A stretch of 24,775 nucleotides of DNA, from IMG/VR virus record IMGVR_UViG_3300046002_000303, positions 1 to 24,775 of that record. The stretch is one strand, 5' to 3'. Origin of the DNA: a virus. A program made the translations under genes and the position numbers. Shown in pieces: positions 7,158 through 13,810 of this stretch (within the stretch, counting starts at the first letter, position 1; every line of letters starts with the position of its first letter). The notes beneath the pieces are model-generated. The model saw only the letters and a list, made by a program, of their open reading frames with translations. It was not told the DNA's origin and did no database searches.

Positions 7158-9257
7158 TTATCTCCTACCGTCTTGACGAATGTCAATACGCGGCGCACCT
7201 AACTGCCACGTTGTGCCAATCTGATTAGAATCAATCTTGAAGATCATCTGGCGACCACGCATGCGGGTATAGATTTGCCCTGTAAATTCTTCAGTAATCA
7301 CATACGTAGAACTACTTGCTACCGGAGCGCCAGCATTGCTTGTAGAACCTGAACCAGAGTTAGTCAAGCCGTACAGAGTCATCGTCACTTGAGGATTTGC
7401 ATTAGTGGACGAGTTAACAGAATTAGAGAACGTCAGGTCAGGCAGGACACGCCACACAAAACCAAAGTTGTGCCCATCACCAATGTCAAATTCAGACGAA
7501 GAGATGTAGGCATTAATGGGCGCTGTTGTAGCTGTTATGTTGTCGTCAATACCATCTTCATGGTTTACAAGATTGTTAACTAACGTTGCAGCTACAGGGT
7601 ACGGACGCAAACCCGAATCAATCCAAGCTGTACGAGCCATCGTGCCGTAAGACCAAGCATGCTCTACGTAGTTATAGATAACATACTTGTCTATTTGAGT
7701 GCTATTTGCAGAACAGTAGAACCACCAAATTTCGTTAAAGCCTTCGTTAGTACCACAGAATACTTGTTCATTTTGTAGCTGGTTAAAGTCATTAAAAATG
7801 TAGCGGCGAAGGTCGCAGTTAAGTGTCTGTACACGACCATCATATACATAGAACTTATCAACACCCATCCAATAGATGATGCCTGACGCAATCGTAGCGG
7901 CATTAGATCCTATAATAGAAACGTTATCGCCTAAGATCTGTGTAGCCCATACAAAGGGAGGGCCAAGATATTGCAATGAATAGACCGCAGAATCAGTAAA
8001 CACCACAATCTCTTGGCGAGTCTGTATGGTTGTAATAATCTCAGAGCCGTGAGATACCGTAAGACTACCCGCTTGATTTGTAATGCTAGGCGTCCAGTTG
8101 TATGGATCATCTTGATTAGACCAACGAATCAACATTGGGTTAAGAGTCGCGCTGCCGTAGTCGTTACAGCCAAACGCAAGAATAAACCGCGATGTATCAG
8201 ACACAGTAAAAGTGTTGACAATTGTTGGTATATCAACAATAAGAGAGATATAAACATCGGTACCCGTACTACTCGCGTTAATCAAAGTCCCTGCTGAATC
8301 TGCAATGTTAAAAGTTAACCCATTTACGTTAGTTACGTAGTACGTAGTTGCAACGGACACGCCTGTTGGCATAGCAGTAGCGTCAAATTGTAGTGCCGCG
8401 CCTTCAGTAAACACAGTAGTAGCTGTTACAACCGTTGGGGACGCATTAGTAAACGTAACATCCCCACCAAGAGAGCTTAGCAATACGCCACGTGTAGTTA
8501 GCGTAGTATTTGCATCCCAGTAATAAAGTCCACCCCCACGAGGCCCAAACAATAAATCTTGCCCGTAGTTGATCTGATTCCATATTTGAAGAGACAAAGA
8601 ATCGGGTGAACCTATACCCCAAGGCCCCGCACCCCAAGCACCCGCGCCCCAACCTACTAAAGGTATTTGAAATTCTGGGCCAGCATTAAGTTGATAAGCC
8701 GCAACTACCGAAGATCCGCCACCGGGGGAACCGGAAATAGCTGTAGCATTTGGTGTTACAGAGATAACAATTGTGTATGTATTTGCGTCAATAACTGTAA
8801 GTTGAAATTCTTGATTAAGCACTGCGGCGGTTACGTTTGTTCCACCACCGCCAATATCTACTGCGCCACTAAAAGTAACAAAAGAACCTGTTGTACAACC
8901 ATGCGCAGTATCAGTAACAGTAACTGTAGGTGAGGCAGTTAAAGTAAATGGGTTGTTGTTAATCGTAACTGTTGTACGGATAGGCGTGATGTCGTTATAT
9001 CCACCGCCATTCTCAATATAAAACTTAACGTTTGTGCCTACGCCCATTAAATTAGAGCCGCCAAGCGTAATCCAATTCCATAGAGACCTACATACACCAA
9101 GGAAAAAATTAGAAGAGATTCGAGTCCATCCACCAATAGCTTCTGGATTGCCTTGACGAAAACGTACCTTGTCGCACTCATACCAACCGCCCTCGGTTGT
9201 GTACCGCGTGTTTTCTTTATTCACGCCGGGTTTGAACAGTATTTTTTGTAATGGCAT
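7158..9257 (-). CDS. P22 gp10-like tail hub / packaged-DNA stabilisation protein, 699 aa
   Basis: The start MPLQKILFKPGVNKENTRY followed by GGWYECDKVRFRQGNPE, GGWTRIS and SLWNWITLGG matches, from memory, the phage stabilisation family (P22 gp10), which closes the portal channel and carries the tail needle. The later part (WSNQDDPYNWTP, SDTSRFILAFG, PPFVWATQILGDN) fits the same beta-propeller-like family. At 699 aa it is clearly longer than P22 gp10 (about 470). The extra length includes two inserted beta segments around residues 95-195 and 255-345 with an HG..G..V..F ... N-x-(Y/F)-T/N pattern, like the paralogous pair at 22144-23125. It follows the holin gene by ten bases with AAAAGG upstream. 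A generic neck protein is the alternative. Confidence 0.8.
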   Translation of the reverse strand: MPLQKILFKPGVNKENTRYTTEGGWYECDKVRFRQGNPEAIGGWTRISSNFFLGVCRSLWNWITLGGSNLMGVGTNVKFYIENGGGYNDITPIRTTVTINNNPFTLTASPTVTVTDTAHGCTTGSFVTFSGAVDIGGGGTNVTAAVLNQEFQLTVIDANTYTIVISVTPNATAISGSPGGGSSVVAAYQLNAGPEFQIPLVGWGAGAWGAGPWGIGSPDSLSLQIWNQINYGQDLLFGPRGGGLYYWDANTTLTTRGVLLSSLGGDVTFTNASPTVVTATTVFTEGAALQFDATAMPTGVSVATTYYVTNVNGLTFNIADSAGTLINASSTGTDVYISLIVDIPTIVNTFTVSDTSRFILAFGCNDYGSATLNPMLIRWSNQDDPYNWTPSITNQAGSLTVSHGSEIITTIQTRQEIVVFTDSAVYSLQYLGPPFVWATQILGDNVSIIGSNAATIASGIIYWMGVDKFYVYDGRVQTLNCDLRRYIFNDFNQLQNEQVFCGTNEGFNEIWWFYCSANSTQIDKYVIYNYVEHAWSYGTMARTAWIDSGLRPYPVAATLVNNLVNHEDGIDDNITATTAPINAYISSSEFDIGDGHNFGFVWRVLPDLTFSNSVNSSTNANPQVTMTLYGLTNSGSGSTSNAGAPVASSSTYVITEEFTGQIYTRMRGRQMIFKIDSNQIGTTWQLGAPRIDIRQDGRR

Positions 9258-9267
9258 GGGCTACCTT

Positions 9268-9705
9268 TTATTTACTGGCAACGCCTTTGGTCTTCTCAAA
9301 AGAACGCATACCGGCAATGCCCAAGATGCCTGATAATATCACCCAAAGTTGGTCTGCGTCTAGTACTGGCGGGGGATCCATGCCAATAGGAACCCAGCCC
9401 ATAGCCTGCAAGTATTTCCATGCCCACTGAAACAGCGGGTAAAGCAGGAACTGATACCCCATAGCCGCTACGCCAATCCATCCAATAGCTGGCCTCCAGC
9501 CTGAAACAAACACGCTAGAGGACGCGGCTTCGATTTTATTAACCTCAATTTGTGCTAGGTCTGTGGCTTGGTCAATGCGCTTTTCTTCAAGATCGAGTTT
9601 ACGCTGCTCAATCTCCATTTCCATTTTTTCTTTGTCAGTGGTAATCAGGTCGCCCGCAACCTTACCCACGGCTTCAATAATTGATCCAACGGCTAGTAAG
9701 CTCAT
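9268..9705 (-). CDS. GTA-type three-TM holin, 145 aa
   Basis: The protein has an N-terminal amphipathic helix, a charged coiled coil (about 24-58, KEKMEMEIEQRKLDLEEKR), then the conserved block FVSGWRPAIGWIGVAAMGYQFLLYP and a third hydrophobic helix near the C-terminus (LWVILSGILGIAGMRSFEK). The GWRPxxGW block followed by two membrane helices is the hallmark of the 'holin of 3TMs, for gene-transfer release' family (PF11351). Such holins permeabilise the inner membrane so that the endolysin can reach the cell wall. Its ATG overlaps the endolysin stop by four bases (ATGA), giving a coupled endolysin-holin pair. Confidence 0.88.
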   Translation of the reverse strand: MSLLAVGSIIEAVGKVAGDLITTDKEKMEMEIEQRKLDLEEKRIDQATDLAQIEVNKIEAASSSVFVSGWRPAIGWIGVAAMGYQFLLYPLFQWAWKYLQAMGWVPIGMDPPPVLDADQLWVILSGILGIAGMRSFEKTKGVASK

Positions 9706-10217
9706 TTCAAACCTTTCAATGTGCGGTTTAGCCAGCCTTTGAGGAACTTAACCTGCACGGGGTTCTTGTTGCATATCTCAACGTAGCGGGCAATCTTTGC
9801 CAAAGCATACTGCTCCTTAAACCGCTGGCCGTCAGGAATCTGGTTGAGTCGCTCAATAGTCTTTGCGCCAATGCCACCGTCAGGGGTAGCGCCTACCACG
9901 AGTTGCGCCAGCTTCACAGCCATGCCCATACCAGCGTTTACACCAAAGTTAAAGATGGTGTTAGCCACATCTTGGTTTGAAATCTCGTTACCGCGCATCT
10001 TGTCCCAAAACTCTGTACGGTAGAACTCACGCACCATGGGAGTCAAAGAGCCACCCATTTCTTTTTTGTCCACCAACGCCCAACCGGGCCACTGAGGATT
10101 CTTGTTACGGGCAATACCTGCATAGGTCATGCCGCCCGTGTCGCCGGGTACTTCGTGAAGGACGTAGCCGCCCTCATCTCTAATCATTTGCTCAAAAGCT
10201 GGTTCAAACTGAGCCAT
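9702..10217 (-). CDS. GH108-family endolysin (N-acetylmuramidase), 171 aa
   Basis: The protein carries the GH108 signature near its N-terminus: E15-G-G-Y, then D26-T-G28-G29-M-T31-Y-A-G34-I35, with Glu15 the expected catalytic acid. The C-terminal half has the PG_binding_3-like pattern NTIFNFGVNAGMGMAVKLAQ followed by DGGIGAKTIERLN, the usual partner of GH108. The length of about 170 aa is typical. There is no signal peptide, so release should depend on the holin encoded just downstream. Its ATG shares one base with the TAA of the upstream membrane-protein gene (TAATG). Confidence 0.92.
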   Translation of the reverse strand: MAQFEPAFEQMIRDEGGYVLHEVPGDTGGMTYAGIARNKNPQWPGWALVDKKEMGGSLTPMVREFYRTEFWDKMRGNEISNQDVANTIFNFGVNAGMGMAVKLAQLVVGATPDGGIGAKTIERLNQIPDGQRFKEQYALAKIARYVEICNKNPVQVKFLKGWLNRTLKGLK

Positions 10218-10828
10218 TACTGTTTACTCCTTGAAAGCATGGTGGCTGCAATTTCCATCATGGTTCTTGTTACCTGAATGTCGGCAGGCTCACTATCCCA
10301 CCCCACAGTAATCTGGCCTATAAATCTGTTTGGGTCAGGTGGAATGCTGATGCGGCAAGTGTAAGCAACCCCCTTGGCGATGTACCACAAACCTATCTCA
10401 GACTGCGCTGAACGGTATTCTCCGCAAGGTATCTCGCTGGCCATCAGCTTAACCACATCTGCGTTGTTAGATGCGTTCTGTGTAAACAGGCCAACGTCAA
10501 GCCCATCGTTGGTTTTGTCTCGACCTTCTTTGGTGTAAGCACGGTACAGCACTCGGGTTCCAAACATGGGGTTTACTTTGAACACGGCAACAATGGTGGC
10601 GTTGGTGGTTTTGAACAAGTGGGCGGCAGCGTCTTCCACCCTGTCCTCGACAATGCTTGGCATCTTCTTAGACTCTTTGTATGCGCCCATTAGCAGTTCT
10701 TGATTCTGCCAGACAAAGTAACCAGAGAACGCAAACACCGCCATCAGTATCAGCGCAAACAGTTTAAACGGGCTATCCACATAGGACAGCACCTTGCTCA
10801 ATATGTCTACTGGCTTTTCGTCACTCAT
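10217..10828 (-). CDS. Membrane-anchored lysis-block protein, 203 aa
   Basis: One transmembrane helix (about residues 23-40, LFALILMAVFAFSGYFVW) follows a short N-terminal tail. The remaining 160 residues are a soluble domain, probably periplasmic, with two cysteines about 20 residues apart in the C-terminal half (IPCGEYRS and AYTCRIS) that could form a disulphide. Strand-rich segments (TIVAVFKVNPMFGTRVLYRAY, ISIPPDPNRFIGQITVGW) give it a small sensor-like alpha/beta look. It lies directly before the endolysin and overlaps the 45-aa gene upstream by four bases (ATGA). The function is unknown. Position suggests lysis control, or a spanin-like or antiholin-like role. Confidence 0.75.
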   Translation of the reverse strand: MSDEKPVDILSKVLSYVDSPFKLFALILMAVFAFSGYFVWQNQELLMGAYKESKKMPSIVEDRVEDAAAHLFKTTNATIVAVFKVNPMFGTRVLYRAYTKEGRDKTNDGLDVGLFTQNASNNADVVKLMASEIPCGEYRSAQSEIGLWYIAKGVAYTCRISIPPDPNRFIGQITVGWDSEPADIQVTRTMMEIAATMLSRSKQ

Positions 10829-10962
10829 AGTCCAAACATCCCCAATACTTTTTTAGCAACATCGTCTGGCAGGAAGCGGAGCAATCCAAGCACCCACCAC
10901 GCAATGCATAGCCTGACAAAAACTTTAAGGAAAAGGTCAAACTGTTTTTGGTATTCATTCAC
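10825..10962 (-). CDS. Small membrane protein, 45 aa (GTG start)
   Basis: A GTG at 10962 overlaps the previous stop by four bases (GTGA), and the TGA at 10825 overlaps the next ATG by four (ATGA), so the frame is locked between two genes. The product starts VNEYQKQFDLFLKVF and contains one hydrophobic stretch (VFVRLCIAWWVLGLLRFL) followed by a short charged tail (PDDVAKKVLGMFGL). It is a one-helix membrane peptide with a small-holin or antiholin look. An alternative frame starting at a nearby ATG is also open but gives a non-hydrophobic product and ends inside the next gene. Confidence 0.6.
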   Translation of the reverse strand: MNEYQKQFDLFLKVFVRLCIAWWVLGLLRFLPDDVAKKVLGMFGL

Positions 10963-11450
10963 CGCCCACACCTGTTAACAACACAAAACTCAAACAACTC
11001 GTACAAACCAAACACAAACATCATTAAAACAAAAGCACCTGCTGTAAGACCCGCCGCTAGTTCTAGTTCTTCTTGTGCTTTTTCTTTGCGCTTCTTCTCT
11101 TCTGCTTTAGCTTGCCTTGCGGCTATGGCATCATCCCTGTCCATCTCAGCGGCTCTGGCCTTGATTTTGTTCCACACATCTATATTGCCCGTCTGCATAT
11201 AGAGCATCTGCAACTCCGCCTCCAGCTTGGCTGTCTGCATCAGCGTGTTTTCTATCTGCATCGCCAATGCAAAGTTAGACTTATTGCCTGACCGCTTGGC
11301 TTCAACCATCGCCTTGGTCGCCTGACTCTTAGCGTCAAACATACGACCAACCATCACGCCTAGGCCACCTAGGTCATTTGCCACCTGCGCCGCCTTACGG
11401 ACAAGCCCTATGGCACTTTGAAGACCCGCTAGTGCGGTAACAGGATCCAT
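10959..11450 (-). CDS. C-terminally membrane-anchored coiled-coil protein, 163 aa
   Basis: It begins MDPVTALAGLQSAIGLVRKA. The middle is helical, and a strongly charged segment (about residues 103-130, rich in Lys, Glu, Arg, Ala) leads into one hydrophobic helix (AGAFVLMMFVFGLYELFEF), leaving a short tail with two cysteines (FCVVNRCGR). Similar proteins occur in freshwater phages and cyanophages as far as I remember, without known function. Its ATG shares one base with the preceding TAA. Its place in the membrane-protein run before the endolysin suggests a lysis-related or virion membrane-interaction role. The inverted layout, with the anchor at the C-terminus, argues against a classical inner-membrane spanin. 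Confidence 0.75.
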   Translation of the reverse strand: MDPVTALAGLQSAIGLVRKAAQVANDLGGLGVMVGRMFDAKSQATKAMVEAKRSGNKSNFALAMQIENTLMQTAKLEAELQMLYMQTGNIDVWNKIKARAAEMDRDDAIAARQAKAEEKKRKEKAQEELELAAGLTAGAFVLMMFVFGLYELFEFCVVNRCGR

Positions 11451-11602
11451 TATTTTCTCTCAACCTTTTGCCACTCAAGGCATACTACTTTACGGTTGTA
11501 GACATCCCCCGTCCACGCCCAACGCACACAGCGATATTCATCTTTTTTCTTTTGACTGGATGATCCCGGCATTAGCATAAAAATTACCAGTACCCATTTC
11601 AT
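11450..11602 (-). CDS. Small secreted or membrane-anchored protein, 50 aa
   Basis: I choose the ATG at 11602 (MKWVLVIFMLMPGSSS), which overlaps the stop of the 30-aa gene by four bases (ATGA). A longer start at 11635 lies inside that gene. The first 12 residues are hydrophobic and look like a short signal or anchor, followed by a basic, Trp-rich domain with two cysteines (YRCVRWAWTGDVYNRKVVC). No lipobox cysteine is present, so it is not a clear outer-membrane spanin. The function is unknown, and its neighbours suggest a part in lysis. Confidence 0.6.
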   Translation of the reverse strand: MKWVLVIFMLMPGSSSQKKKDEYRCVRWAWTGDVYNRKVVCLEWQKVERK

Positions 11603-11691
11603 CCCCAAATCCAAACAAGGGTGAACGTCCCCCACACAATTAAGATGGTGATAAAGGCCGCAACAATGAATGCTTCAGCCCAGTCTTGCAT
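11599..11691 (-). CDS. Single-helix membrane peptide, 30 aa
   Basis: The ATG at 11691 follows the tail-chaperone stop by two bases, and the TGA overlaps the next ATG by four. The peptide begins MQDWAEAFIVAAF and is one membrane helix, with Asp3 and Glu6 as its only charged residues and a Trp-rich end. The tight fit between two genes supports translation. It could be a mini-holin, a pinholin-like peptide or a regulator of the other membrane proteins here. It is too short for confident family assignment. Confidence 0.5.
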   Translation of the reverse strand: MQDWAEAFIVAAFITILIVWGTFTLVWIWG

Positions 11692-11693
11692 GG

Positions 11694-12023
11694 TTATGTT
11701 GGTAAAGTTGGAAATTCAACTTCAAGTGGAAAGCCATCCTGAGTTGTCATGTCTCGCAATGCTTGTCGGTATGTTGCCCAAACTGCTTTGTCAACTTGTG
11801 AGTCTGCAAGTTGAGTCCAGTCTGTCTCTAGCAAACGAGCATTTCTTAATGCACGAACGTATGCTTTTTGACCCTCAACATCTACTGGCGGTTTAATAAA
11901 TTGACCATTTTCATAAGTGTCGCCAATTGCAGCAGTATCAGATTCAATCCAATTGCTTTCTAAAGGAGAATCAGAAATTGCGACGTTTACAACTTTGTTA
12001 TCTTGAATGATTGCGTATTTCAT
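11694..12023 (-). CDS. Tail fibre assembly chaperone-like protein, 109 aa
   Basis: The start is ATG 12023 (MKYAIIQDNKVVNVAI), with AAGGA five bases upstream. The N-terminal part has the small beta domain common in such chaperones (ENGQFIKPP at its end). The C-terminal part, RNARLLETDWTQL followed by WATYRQALRDMTTQDGFP, matches the phage tail assembly chaperone domain (PF16778) as I know it: a DW, a YRQALRD and a final Pro-rich end. It lies immediately after the polyglycine adhesin gene, the usual place for a chaperone that helps fold or attach the fibre tip. Confidence 0.82.
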   Translation of the reverse strand: MKYAIIQDNKVVNVAISDSPLESNWIESDTAAIGDTYENGQFIKPPVDVEGQKAYVRALRNARLLETDWTQLADSQVDKAVWATYRQALRDMTTQDGFPLEVEFPTLPT

Positions 12024-12031
12024 ATTATTCC

Positions 12032-12985
12032 TTACCAAGCATAAACACGGCAGAGTCCAGTACCACCATTACCACCAGCACCTGTTGTGGCAGTTGCAGC
12101 GCTAGTTCCACCACCGCCACCGCCACCGCCAGCATAAGTGGCAGAACCACCAGCACCGCCAGTACTATTTGCACCACCGCCACCGCCACCGCCATTAAAT
12201 GATGTTCCAGCACCACCAGCACCGCCAGCAGCAGTACCACCAGCACCACCACCACCAGTTGCGCCAGCGTTAGAGCCACCAGCGCCACCTACTCTAGTGG
12301 TGGAGTGTCCTCCGCCACCGCCACCAGCGCCACCTTGGAAAGATGAGCCTCCCGCATTACCAACAGTATTTGTAAGACCTCCACCCCCACCAGCTGCGCC
12401 ACCCCAACCAGACGGGCCTCCAGTACTAGAACCAGCACTTAAATATGGAGTACCACCAAATTGATTAGCAGAACCAGCAGCAGAAGCTTGTAAAGGCTCA
12501 CCCGCTGCTGTTTCGCTTGTAGGCGCACTTAAAACACCACCTCCACTACCACCTTTAGGTGTACTTTGAGCGGATGTTCCAAAATATCCACCATAAGCAC
12601 TTAAATATGATCCAAATGTAGTATTTCCACCAGCAGTTCCAGGATTTCCATTACCATTTGTTGAAGTAATAGAATTTGCTGCGCCTCCAGTACCAGCAGC
12701 GCCAATTGTTACAGTTACAGGAGATGAAAGGTCTGAGGCTTTAAATAGTCGAGTTGTGTATGAACCACCGCCACCGCCACTTCCACCAGACCGATTTCCG
12801 CCACCGCCACTAGCGCCACCGCCACCAGCGCCCCAACACTCAACCATGATAAAGTTAATGCCAGAGGCTACTGTATAACTTCCAGATGATGTAAAAGTAG
12901 TTATTGTTGGTGCGTTTCCAGCTTTTGTCGTCTGAATTGTTGCGTCAGGAAATTGAACGCCAGTTGCTACTAAAGATGTTGCCAT
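12032..12985 (-). CDS. Glycine-rich tail fibre adhesin, 317 aa
   Basis: It starts MATSLVATGVQFPDATIQTT, then has a short beta segment (TFTSSGSYTVASGINFIMVECWGAG is split by a Gly-rich turn), and from about residue 55 to 310 many polyglycine runs of 4-9 residues separated by short Ser/Ala/Thr segments. It ends GLCRVYAW. The FTSSG..TV..G..FI.VE.WGAGGGG opening followed by polyglycine stretches is typical of phage glycine-rich adhesins. In the characterised T4-like gp38 adhesin of phage S16, such runs pack as polyglycine II helices with receptor-binding loops at the tip. It is followed by the assembly chaperone. The GGT/GGC-rich DNA makes it prone to recombination. Confidence 0.82.
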   Translation of the reverse strand: MATSLVATGVQFPDATIQTTKAGNAPTITTFTSSGSYTVASGINFIMVECWGAGGGGASGGGGNRSGGSGGGGGSYTTRLFKASDLSSPVTVTIGAAGTGGAANSITSTNGNGNPGTAGGNTTFGSYLSAYGGYFGTSAQSTPKGGSGGGVLSAPTSETAAGEPLQASAAGSANQFGGTPYLSAGSSTGGPSGWGGAAGGGGGLTNTVGNAGGSSFQGGAGGGGGGHSTTRVGGAGGSNAGATGGGGAGGTAAGGAGGAGTSFNGGGGGGGANSTGGAGGSATYAGGGGGGGGTSAATATTGAGGNGGTGLCRVYAW

Positions 12986-12998
12986 TTAAATTACTCCT

Positions 12999-13808
12999 TT
13001 AAGGTGTGCCATTGCCAGTTACATCGCTCAATGTAGTGAATACACCAGCACTTGTCATACTTGCAATTGTAGTTGCGCCATATTTAAAAACCAATTTACC
13101 GCCTGATTCTTCAATGGTGAAATTAGTTGTTTGAAGTTTACCAACCCCAAGATTGGCTGCGGTGCCGCTAATATTTGTTCCAACCAATGCAGTAGGAGTG
13201 CCAAGTGCTGGCGTTACTAACGTTGGGCTAGTGGCAAACACCAAAGCGCCAGAACCCGTTTCATCTGTAACCGCTGCGGCAAGGTTTGCGCTTGAGGGCG
13301 TACCTAGCCATGTTGCTACGCCAGAACCAAAACTTGTAATGCCTGTACCACCAGAAGCAACGGGCAGTGCTGTTGCCAAAGTCAAAGAAGTTAGATGAGT
13401 GATTGCCGCGCCAACATCTGTTCCATCGTTATAGACAAAGCAACCCTTACCATTAGGTATTGATATCCCCGTCAAACCGCTAACCTTAACCGTTACGGCA
13501 AAGCCTCCAGCAGAATTATTTAAAACCAAATAAGGCTTCTCAATCGCTGGAACGTTGACTGTACCCGCCCCAGTCAATGTGGCCGTGATGTTTAGACAGA
13601 ACGCACGAAAGTCTTGAGCGTTTGGCGTATTAGAAGCAGCCAACGTGGCTGAATTAGCTATAAAATCGCCTGACTCAAGAGTCGCCATACCTGCAATTGC
13701 CTGTTCAATTGCAGTGCCAATATTTGTGTTGGTAATACCGCCCCACTGACCACTAGAGCCACCAACCTCAATGATCTCAAATTTAAGATCGGAATACGTG
13801 CTTGACAT
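12999..13808 (-). CDS. Tail fibre protein, 269 aa
   Basis: It begins MSSTYSDLKFEIIEVGGSSG with a conserved-looking GQWGGITNTNIGTAIEQAI segment, often seen at the N-terminus of short phage fibre proteins. The second half holds motifs common in phage fibres: LPVASGGTGITSFGSG, SPTLVTPALGTPTALVG and a final KYGATTIASMTSAGVFT. The composition is rich in Thr, Ala, Gly and Ser, consistent with a trimeric beta structure. The start has AAAGGA eight bases upstream. No S74 domain is present. It lies between the long S74 fibre and the glycine-rich adhesin, so it probably belongs to the same distal tail structure. Confidence 0.8.
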   Translation of the reverse strand: MSSTYSDLKFEIIEVGGSSGQWGGITNTNIGTAIEQAIAGMATLESGDFIANSATLAASNTPNAQDFRAFCLNITATLTGAGTVNVPAIEKPYLVLNNSAGGFAVTVKVSGLTGISIPNGKGCFVYNDGTDVGAAITHLTSLTLATALPVASGGTGITSFGSGVATWLGTPSSANLAAAVTDETGSGALVFATSPTLVTPALGTPTALVGTNISGTAANLGVGKLQTTNFTIEESGGKLVFKYGATTIASMTSAGVFTTLSDVTGNGTP

Positions 13809-13810
13809 AA

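Noticed and set aside
10700-10978. Plus-strand frame across the 45-aa gene
   Set aside because: The minus-strand frame is fixed by four-base overlaps at both ends and gives a hydrophobic protein; the plus frame has no start signal or motif.
12032-12288. Second minus-strand frame (87 aa, Leu/Val-rich) inside the adhesin gene
   Set aside because: It is the +1 reading of GGT/GGC repeats (giving Val/Leu/Ala) and looks hydrophobic only because of the repeat; no ribosome site.
12138-12464. Proline-rich plus-strand open frame
   Set aside because: It is the antisense image of the polyglycine repeats of the adhesin gene (GGT/GGC read as ACC/GCC) and has no start signal.
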